From JAYEHK01 sp034659475 (GTDB taxonomy: Bacteria > Bacillota > Syntrophomonadia > Syntrophomonadales > Syntrophomonadaceae), in NCBI GenBank assembly GCA_034659475.1, contig JAYEHK010000119.1, positions 1 to 12,866 of the forward strand: a stretch of DNA of 12,866 bases, given 5' to 3'. Below are positions 7,591 through 12,866 of the stretch, one piece after another. The position numbers and the translations under genes were made by a program. Under the pieces are notes generated by a model. That model saw only the letters and a list, made by a program, of their open reading frames with translations. It was not told the DNA's origin and did not search any database. Positions within the stretch are counted from its first letter, which is position 1. Each line of letters starts with the position of its first letter.

Positions 7591-8200
7591 AGATGGAGTT
7601 GTGAGCCTGGAAAAGGGCTATATCAGTTCTCTGGAGGAGTTGGAGATATATCCCTTTGCCCGGCAAGCTGTAATTAAACTGAAGGAAGCTGGTTGGAAAG
7701 TTTTTATTATTACCAACCAGTCCGGGGTAGCCCGAGGCATATTAACTGAAAAAGAACTCAATTTTATTCACCAGCGTTTATTGGAAGAAATACCTGTTGA
7801 TAAAATCTACTACTGCCCCCATCATCCAGACGGAAAAGCAGGTTCTCCTTACTCTATTCAATGTCATTGCCGAAAACCGGAGCCAGGTATGATATTCAGG
7901 GCAGCCCGCGAAAACCACATTGATTTAAGCCGGTCTTATCTGCTGGGTGATAGAGCCAGTGATATACTAGCAGGAAAAAGATCCGGCCTTACTACAGTAT
8001 TAGTGCGAACAGGATATGGAGTAAGAGGACTTGAACAGGAGGTAGAACCAGATTATATCTTTGCTGACTTGGGAGAGTTTGTTGAGTATTTAATGGGGGA
8101 ACGATTAGACGCTGATTACGATGACCCTCCAGGCGTAGCAACCTTAATAGTGAGCTTTAGAGAACATTTGTTTGGAGAAAAGAGGGATAATAATGTCTGA
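7553..8200 (+). CDS. gmhB: D-glycero-D-manno-heptose bisphosphate 7-phosphatase (GmhB-like HAD)
   Basis: This 215-residue HAD phosphatase removes the C7 phosphate from heptose 1,7-bisphosphate. Visible motifs are DRDG with nucleophile D12 and acid/base D14, TNQSG, and the zinc loop CPHH (C88, H90) paired with CHCRKPEPG (C104, C106, K108), then GDRASD with D133. The zinc loop separates GmhB from other HAD proteins, though histidinol-phosphate phosphatase is a close relative. The start is GTG 7553, lying 38 bases inside gmhA. AGGAGG at 7533-7538 is 14 bases away, rather far, and a nearer GAAGG at 7539-7543 may help. This suggests translational coupling to gmhA. About 30 residues beyond residue 183 exceed the usual family length (about 180-190) and match nothing recognised. 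Confidence 0.85.
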   Translation: MKVLQNKAIFLDRDGVVSLEKGYISSLEELEIYPFARQAVIKLKEAGWKVFIITNQSGVARGILTEKELNFIHQRLLEEIPVDKIYYCPHHPDGKAGSPYSIQCHCRKPEPGMIFRAARENHIDLSRSYLLGDRASDILAGKRSGLTTVLVRTGYGVRGLEQEVEPDYIFADLGEFVEYLMGERLDADYDDPPGVATLIVSFREHLFGEKRDNNV

Positions 8201-9260
8201 AGATTTAAGGATGGATTCGCATAAATTAATCTTTCATCCCGGGCGGGTGAGTGATTGGCTGAATGGAAAAAACATTTACCCATTAACGATTGAAGTTTCA
8301 CCTTCGGGTGCCTGTAACCACAGGTGTATTTTTTGTGGACTTGATTACCTGGGATATAAACCCCGTTGCCTAGATAAAGATTTGATTATTCCTAACCTGG
8401 AAAAGATGAAGGAGAAAGGTGTCAAGGCAATTGTGATTGCAGGAGAAGGAGAACCTCTATTGAACAAGGAAACTTCCGAGATTATCAAGCGCTCTTGGGG
8501 GATTGGCCTGGACATAGGTATGTCTACAAATGGGGTCTTATTTACCCGGGAAATAGCTGACAAATGCCTGTCTTCAATCAACTGGATACGTTTCAGTGTA
8601 AATGGAGCCAGCGAGGAAAGTTACAGGATTGTTCACCGGAGCAGGAAAGGGGATTTTGCAAAGGTTTTACAAAACATAGCTGATGCTGTAGAGGTGAAAA
8701 AGGCAAAGAATTTGAAGACTACCATCGGAGTTCAAATGGTACTAATTCCGCAAAATAGCCAGGGTTTATTACTGTTCGCTGAAAAGCTAAAGGAAATAGG
8801 GGTGGATTATTTTACTATAAAGCCTTTTTCCCAACATCCTCAGAGTCATTGTAGCATTGATCCTGATTTTAACTATGAAGATTACTTGGAATTGGAACAG
8901 AGCTTAAAAGCAATAAACAGCAGTTCTTATCAGGTTATTTTCAGAGCTGATTCAATGAGAAAGTTACAGAATGATAAGCGGAACTATACGCATTGCCTGG
9001 GCATACCATTCTGGGCCTATATAGATTCAAATGCTTCAGTCTGGCCCTGTCTGGCATATATAGGGAGAGAAGAATTCTGTTTAGGAAATTTAAAGGAAAA
9101 GGACTTTGTTTCCATTTGGGAAAGTGAGAGGTGTCAAAAAATTATCAGTATGATTAGCACCATGGACATCAGCGTCTGCCGGGAATTGTGCAGACTTGAC
9201 TCTATAAATGAATACCTGTATCAGCTGGTAAACCCCGGGGAACATGTGAACTTTATTTAA
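8193..9260 (+). CDS. Radical SAM protein with SPASM/twitch-like C-terminal cysteines, paralog 1
   Basis: This is a 355-residue enzyme-like protein. CNHRCIFC (C41, C45, C48) is the CxxxCxxC site for the SAM-binding [4Fe-4S] cluster. The GEGEPLL stretch near residue 88 corresponds to the GGEP motif that contacts SAM. The C-terminal third has HCLGIPFW, SVWPC and SVCRELC, a cysteine pattern of the SPASM/twitch type that could hold one auxiliary cluster. The reaction is unknown. Members of this broad group oxidise or epimerise small molecules and sugars or modify peptides; no precursor peptide gene is seen, so a sugar substrate is inferred from context. The ATG at 8193 is chosen because AGAGGG (8181-8186) is 6 bases upstream; a TTG at 8172 in the same frame is less likely. 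It overlaps gmhB by 8 bases. It is closely related in layout to the gene at 9365, and both end in NFI. Confidence 0.82.
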   Translation: MSEDLRMDSHKLIFHPGRVSDWLNGKNIYPLTIEVSPSGACNHRCIFCGLDYLGYKPRCLDKDLIIPNLEKMKEKGVKAIVIAGEGEPLLNKETSEIIKRSWGIGLDIGMSTNGVLFTREIADKCLSSINWIRFSVNGASEESYRIVHRSRKGDFAKVLQNIADAVEVKKAKNLKTTIGVQMVLIPQNSQGLLLFAEKLKEIGVDYFTIKPFSQHPQSHCSIDPDFNYEDYLELEQSLKAINSSSYQVIFRADSMRKLQNDKRNYTHCLGIPFWAYIDSNASVWPCLAYIGREEFCLGNLKEKDFVSIWESERCQKIISMISTMDISVCRELCRLDSINEYLYQLVNPGEHVNFI

Positions 9261-9337
9261 GGTACGGGGACACACCAGTTAAGGTACGGGGACACACCTT
9301 TTGCAAAGGAATGTCCCCGGTTATTAGGAATGTTCCT
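9257..9337. repeat. REP-like element: 20-base direct repeat followed by a hairpin
   Basis: An exact 20-base sequence, TTAAGGTACGGGGACACACC, occurs at 9257-9276 and again at 9279-9298. The second copy forms the left side of a hairpin: CGGGGACA (9287-9294) pairs with TGTCCCCG (9312-9319), and CCTTT (9297-9301) with AAAGG (9305-9309), separated by a 2x2 internal loop and a TGC loop. A small palindrome, AGGAA-TG-TTCCT (9326-9337), follows. The first copy contains the TAA stop of the preceding gene. No T-tract follows, so it is not a normal terminator. It resembles REP hairpins spread by IS200-like (RAYT) transposases; none is present here. Confidence 0.75.
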
Positions 9338-9364
9338 GGGTATAAGTATTAGGGGGATTATCAG

Positions 9365-10438
9365 ATGAAAGAAAAAGCGAGCCCATACAGCAATCTTAAA
9401 ATATTTGCTCATCCAGATAAATTAGAAGCCATCAAAAAAGAGGAACGAACGGCACCTGTTTATGTCAGGATAAAACCAACCAATGCATGTAACCATCGTT
9501 GTTATTACTGTAGCTATGCGGATAATGATCTGGGTCTTCGGGATGAAGTAAAAGTAAGAGACCGGATTCCCTGGCCCAAAATGCAGGAGATTATCAATGA
9601 TTTAGGAGATATGGGAGTTAAGGCGGTAACGTTCAGCGGTGGAGGTGAACCACTTGTATATCCTGAAATTGCTGTAGCCATGCGGGCTGTTCTGGACAAG
9701 GGTATAGATCTTTCCATCATTACCAACGGACACAGGCTTCACGGCCAGATAGCGGAAATATTAAGTTCTGCAAAATGGGTCAGGATTTCGCTCGATGCCG
9801 CAAATGCAGAAAGATACGCAAAAATCAGGGGTATTTCCCTTAGTTCTTTCCAGGAAGTATGCGATAACATAAAAAACTTTGCAAAAATCAAATCTCTGAC
9901 GTGTGAACTGGGCATAAATTTTGTAATAAATCATGAAAACGCATTTCAAGTCTATGATACGGCAAAGCTGGTCAGGGATTTAGGAGTAAATCATATTAAA
10001 TATACAGCCCGAATAACCAAGGATCTGGATAATTATCACCGGCCATTTAAGGAAGAAGCTCTTGAGCAGTTACACAAAGCCGAAAATGATCTAAGCTGTC
10101 CGGATTTTAAAATAATCAATAAATATGAAGATGACTTCCTTTATTCTACGGTTTTTAAGCGAAACTATAAAGATTGCCGGATAAAAGAATTTATCACTGT
10201 TATAGCTGCCGATTGCAGGGTGTACTTCTGTCATGATAAAGCCTATGTGAGCGATGGTGTGGTTGGAGATCTGCACAATACCAGCTTTAAGGAACTATGG
10301 TTTTCACCAGAGGTAATCCAGAGATATCGAGATTTTGATGCTAGTAAGGAGTGCTGTCACCATTGTGTTTTTGATGATAGAAACATCCTTCTTAACAACT
10401 TTTTATCCCTGGATGAAAACCATATAAACTTCATTTAA
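9365..10438 (+). CDS. Radical SAM protein with SPASM/twitch-like C-terminal cysteines, paralog 2
   Basis: This 357-residue protein has CNHRCYYC (C42, C46, C49) for the SAM cluster and GGGEPLVYP around residue 95. It also has IITNGH and WVRISLDA, typical beta-strand motifs of the radical SAM barrel. The C-terminal cysteines DCRIKEF, YFCHDK and ECCHHC fit a SPASM/twitch-like auxiliary cluster site. Like the previous gene it begins with a short segment containing a KxxxHP-type motif and ends in HINFI, so the two appear to be diverged tandem duplicates with separate roles. The ATG at 9365 has AGGGGG at 9351-9356, 8 bases upstream. The transketolase N-subunit gene follows after 11 bases. The substrate is unknown; a role in altering a heptose or a glycan unit is inferred only from its neighbours. 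Peptide modification cannot be excluded. Confidence 0.82.
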   Translation: MKEKASPYSNLKIFAHPDKLEAIKKEERTAPVYVRIKPTNACNHRCYYCSYADNDLGLRDEVKVRDRIPWPKMQEIINDLGDMGVKAVTFSGGGEPLVYPEIAVAMRAVLDKGIDLSIITNGHRLHGQIAEILSSAKWVRISLDAANAERYAKIRGISLSSFQEVCDNIKNFAKIKSLTCELGINFVINHENAFQVYDTAKLVRDLGVNHIKYTARITKDLDNYHRPFKEEALEQLHKAENDLSCPDFKIINKYEDDFLYSTVFKRNYKDCRIKEFITVIAADCRVYFCHDKAYVSDGVVGDLHNTSFKELWFSPEVIQRYRDFDASKECCHHCVFDDRNILLNNFLSLDENHINFI

Positions 10439-10449
10439 AGGAGCGCGAA

Positions 10450-11364
10450 ATGAATTCTGACATTGATCGTCTTGAATGCTTATCCCGCGAAATACGCAGG
10501 AGTATTTTTCAAATGATATACCAGGCTGGTGGAGGCCATATTGCACCGGCCTTTTCCATAGTGGAGATTTTAACAGTGCTCTATTTTGGCGGAGTATTAA
10601 AATATGATGCAAGACAACCGAAATGGGAAGAAAGAGACCGTTTTATCCTGAGTAAAGGTCATGCCGCTGCTGCTCTGTACCCGGTACTCGCTAGGGCCGG
10701 TTATATTAATGAAGAACTATTGAATACATTCTGCCAGAAGGGTTCCATCCTGGGGGGGCATCCCGATATGCGTAAAATACCAGGCGTGGAAGCATCGACC
10801 GGGTCCCTAGGACACGGCTTATCTTTTGGGATAGGTATAGCCCTGGCAGCCAAACTGAATGCCAAAGATTACCATGCTTATGTGTTGCTGGGTGATGGTG
10901 AATGCCAGGAGGGTTCGATCTGGGAAGCAGCTCTTTTTGCGACACAGCAAAAGCTGAATAATCTTACGGTAATAATTGATTACAATAAGCTCCAGGCCAT
11001 GGAGCGACTGGATCAGATTATAGGAATTGAACCTTTAGGAGAAAAGTGGCAAGCATTTGGGTGGAATGTTGTGGAGGTAGATGGACATGATATCAAAGCC
11101 CTGCAGACTCTATTCAATAAAAAGCCCGCCCAGGCTGGTCAACCCAGATTGGTTATTGCTCATACCATAAAAGGAAAAGGGGTATCTTTTATGGAATCCC
11201 AGCCTTTATGGCACTATAGGATGCCTGATGACCAAGAACTGCAGGTATTAATAAGTGAACTGGGGATAAAGGAAGAGGAAAACAATTCCCGCTTATCGCT
11301 ACCGGATAAAAGCGACAGTGGCATGAAAAATGTGCCCGTGTCAGAAGGGGGAATACAAAAATGA
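10450..11364 (+). CDS. Transketolase, N-terminal (thiamine diphosphate-binding) subunit
   Basis: This 304-residue protein matches the first half of transketolase. It has GGGHIAPAFSIVEILTVLYF, a SKGHAAAALYPVLA motif, GGHPD and STGSLGHGLSFG. The thiamine-diphosphate/Mg motif runs from GDGECQEG (D149) to YNK (N179). Transketolase moves two-carbon units between sugar phosphates and produces sedoheptulose 7-phosphate, the GmhA substrate. Split transketolases of about 300 plus 310 residues are common in Clostridia and archaea. AAAGGAG (10437-10443) lies 6 bases before the ATG. The stop overlaps the start of the C-subunit gene (ATGA), fitting equal production of both halves. The last 35 or so residues are polar and probably flexible. 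Its place among glycan genes suggests a dedicated copy, or a relative acting on an unusual acceptor. Confidence 0.9.
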   Translation: MNSDIDRLECLSREIRRSIFQMIYQAGGGHIAPAFSIVEILTVLYFGGVLKYDARQPKWEERDRFILSKGHAAAALYPVLARAGYINEELLNTFCQKGSILGGHPDMRKIPGVEASTGSLGHGLSFGIGIALAAKLNAKDYHAYVLLGDGECQEGSIWEAALFATQQKLNNLTVIIDYNKLQAMERLDQIIGIEPLGEKWQAFGWNVVEVDGHDIKALQTLFNKKPAQAGQPRLVIAHTIKGKGVSFMESQPLWHYRMPDDQELQVLISELGIKEEENNSRLSLPDKSDSGMKNVPVSEGGIQK

Positions 11365-12311
11365 GAAATGCCTACCTGACAGCATTATATGCCCTAGCTG
11401 AAAATAATCCCCATGTTGTAGCGGTAGTTGGAGATAATGGGGCGATTGTATATGATCAATTCCGGATGGATTTCCCCGGACAATTCATGAATTTTGGTAT
11501 TTCGGAAGCTAATATGGTTACCGCTTGTGCCGGACTGGCAAGTTGTGGGAAAATACCGTTTGTCTATACCATAGCCCCTTTCCTGACTATGCGGGCGTAT
11601 GAACAAGTCCGTAATGATGTTTGTATGCAAAATCAAAATGTTAAACTGGTAGGCACCGGGGCGGGCTTTGTCTACAGCTCATTGGGTCCTACCCATCATG
11701 GCACCGAAGATCTGGCTGTTATGCGAGTCTTGCCCAATATTACTATTTTCTCTCCCGCCAGTCCAATGGAAGCCCAAAAGGCAACCCTGGCAGCATATGC
11801 TATCCATGGACCAGTATACCTGCGTCTGGGTACCAACCGTGAAACAGAAATTTATAAAGAAGACTATATTTTTGAACCGGGCAAAGGGATTACTCTCAAG
11901 GAAGGTAATGATTTAACGATTATCGTAACAGGTTCTATTGCCAGGGATGCCCTGGAAGCTGCTGAAGGACTGGATAAAATGGGGATTATAACCAGGGTCA
12001 TAAATATCCATACCATAAAACCATTAGACCAGGAAATTATCCTCAGAGCTGCAATTGAAACCGGGGCTATTATCAGCCTTGAAGAACACAATCTTATTGG
12101 TGGATTGGGAACTGCAGTTGCAGAGGTATTGATGGAAAATGGAGCGAATTCCGTCTGTTTTCGCAGAATGGGTTTAATAGAGAGTTTTGCACAGGGCTAT
12201 GGAAATCATCAGGATCTAAAAGAAATAAATGCCGTTTCCAGGAAAGATATCATAAGAATAGCCCGGGAAATGTTCGAGAGTAAAATAAGTTCTCGGTTAA
12301 GGAGGTTTTAA
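11361..12311 (+). CDS. Transketolase, C-terminal (pyrimidine-binding) subunit
   Basis: This 316-residue protein covers the pyrimidine-binding and C-terminal domains of transketolase. GISEANM carries the expected thiamine-activating glutamate (E49). It is followed by FVYTIAPFLTMRAYEQVRND, GAGFVYSSLGPTHHGTEDLAVMR and PVYLRLG. A transketolase C-domain shows LTIIVTGSIARDALEAAE and IISLEEHNLIGGLGTAVAEVL. It overlaps the N-subunit gene by four bases (ATGA) and has a purine-rich GGGGGA site about 8 bases upstream of the ATG. The two should form an alpha2-beta2 enzyme. 1-deoxyxylulose-5-phosphate synthase and related two-subunit thiamine enzymes share this fold, but the split arrangement and motif spacing fit transketolase best. 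Confidence 0.9.
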   Translation: MRNAYLTALYALAENNPHVVAVVGDNGAIVYDQFRMDFPGQFMNFGISEANMVTACAGLASCGKIPFVYTIAPFLTMRAYEQVRNDVCMQNQNVKLVGTGAGFVYSSLGPTHHGTEDLAVMRVLPNITIFSPASPMEAQKATLAAYAIHGPVYLRLGTNRETEIYKEDYIFEPGKGITLKEGNDLTIIVTGSIARDALEAAEGLDKMGIITRVINIHTIKPLDQEIILRAAIETGAIISLEEHNLIGGLGTAVAEVLMENGANSVCFRRMGLIESFAQGYGNHQDLKEINAVSRKDIIRIAREMFESKISSRLRRF

Positions 12312-12312
12312 G

Positions 12313-12866
12313 GTGAGTCGGGTAGATTTTGTTTCCCGGCTGCATAAAAAGACCGGGCGTAACTATCTTGAGAGGGTATTGAATTATGATAAGGCTGAGT
12401 GCGCTATGATTGCCAGGCAATTTGCCCGAGATTACTGGGATGGTGAACGTCAGTATGGCTATGGGGGCTATAAATATGATGGCCGCTGGAGGCCGATAGC
12501 ACAGGATATGGCCGAGTATTACCGCATGGAAGCAGGACAGAAAGTACTGGATGTAGGATGCGGAAAGGCTTTTCTATTATATGAATTAAGCCAGGTGGTA
12601 CCCGGCCTGGAGGTTGCAGGAATTGATATATCCTCTTATGCCATTGATAATACTAAAGAGGAAGTAAAGGGATTTTTGAGAGTGGGAAACGCCCGGGAAC
12701 TACCATATGAAGACAATTCCTTTGATCTGGTCTACTCCATAACTACCCTGCACAATTTGTGTGTTTACGACCTCAAACAAGCAGTACAGGAGATAGAAAG
12801 GGTTTCCAGGAAAAATAGTTATATCGTGGTGGAATCCTACCGAAACGAGCGTGAAAAGGTTAACCG
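12313..12866 (+). CDS. Class I SAM-dependent methyltransferase, 5' part only
   Basis: A GTG start at 12313 has AAGGAGG (12299-12305) 7 bases upstream, and that site lies inside the last codons of the transketolase C-subunit gene; only one base separates stop and start. The frame is open to the right edge, giving 184 complete codons. VLDVGCGKAF (residues 78-87) is SAM-binding motif I, GIDIS is the acidic end of the next strand, and LPYEDNSFDLVYSI is motif IV/post-II of Methyltransf_11-type enzymes. About 75 residues precede the SAM domain and contain a Tyr/Gly-rich stretch (RQYGYGGYKYDG). It probably methylates a small molecule or sugar in the cytoplasm. O-methylation of the heptose or glycan is inferred from operon position. 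Confidence 0.85.
   Translation, partial: MSRVDFVSRLHKKTGRNYLERVLNYDKAECAMIARQFARDYWDGERQYGYGGYKYDGRWRPIAQDMAEYYRMEAGQKVLDVGCGKAFLLYELSQVVPGLEVAGIDISSYAIDNTKEEVKGFLRVGNARELPYEDNSFDLVYSITTLHNLCVYDLKQAVQEIERVSRKNSYIVVESYRNEREKVN

Noticed and set aside
8172..8192. TTG start at 8172 for the first radical SAM gene
   Set aside because: The ATG at 8193 has a properly spaced AGAGGG site and a short overlap with gmhB typical of coupled genes.
9287..9319. Intrinsic terminator after the first radical SAM gene
   Set aside because: The hairpin is good but is followed by GTTATTAGG rather than a T-tract, and its sequence pattern fits a REP-like repeat.
8193..10438. Peptide-modifying (RiPP) maturation system based on the SPASM-like domains
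   Set aside because: No small precursor-peptide gene, peptidase or exporter is seen nearby, and all neighbours are sugar-phosphate or glycosyl enzymes. It cannot be fully excluded because the window ends soon after.
11668..11916. Open frame of 82 codons inside the transketolase C-subunit gene
   Set aside because: It is in another frame of a clearly coding gene, with no ribosome binding site and no protein-like features.

Overview
The window looks like part of a Firmicutes chromosome, probably a Clostridia-type anaerobe. The grounds are a moderate-to-low GC content, strong AGGAGG-type ribosome binding sites, several TTG and GTG starts, and tightly packed, often overlapping genes. The genus cannot be fixed from sequence alone. 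The whole window reads as a surface-glycan or protein-glycosylation locus.

Layout. Positions 1-532 hold the 3' end of a gene for a surface-type protein built from xVSGxV hexapeptide repeats. A bidirectional terminator (560-591) separates it from a convergent minus-strand gene (615-2957) encoding a Maf/DUF115-type motility-associated protein with a KdsC-like HAD phosphatase domain fused at its C-terminus. A roughly 250-base divergent intergenic region (2958-3208) follows. From 3209 to the right edge all genes lie on the plus strand and look like one long operon: a CgeB-like glycosyltransferase, a fused heptose nucleotidyltransferase/kinase in reversed domain order, GmhA-like isomerase, GmhB-like phosphatase, two paralogous radical SAM proteins with C-terminal SPASM-like cysteines, a transketolase split into N- and C-terminal subunits, and a SAM-dependent methyltransferase cut by the window edge.

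How the genes may work together. Transketolase can make sedoheptulose 7-phosphate. GmhA isomerises it to a heptose 7-phosphate, the kinase half of the fusion phosphorylates C1, GmhB removes the C7 phosphate, and the nucleotidyltransferase half activates the heptose as a nucleotide sugar. The window therefore encodes a full route from pentose phosphates to NDP-heptose. The radical SAM pair and the methyltransferase are candidates for modifying the sugar or glycan, and the CgeB-like and Maf-like proteins are candidates for transferring it. An HldD-type epimerase is not seen here. Enzyme names come from motifs; the link to a single glycan is inference from gene order.

Two small REP-like repeat elements interrupt the operon (about 6838-6953 and 9257-9337). 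Both begin exactly at the stop codon of the preceding gene, and neither breaks a reading frame.
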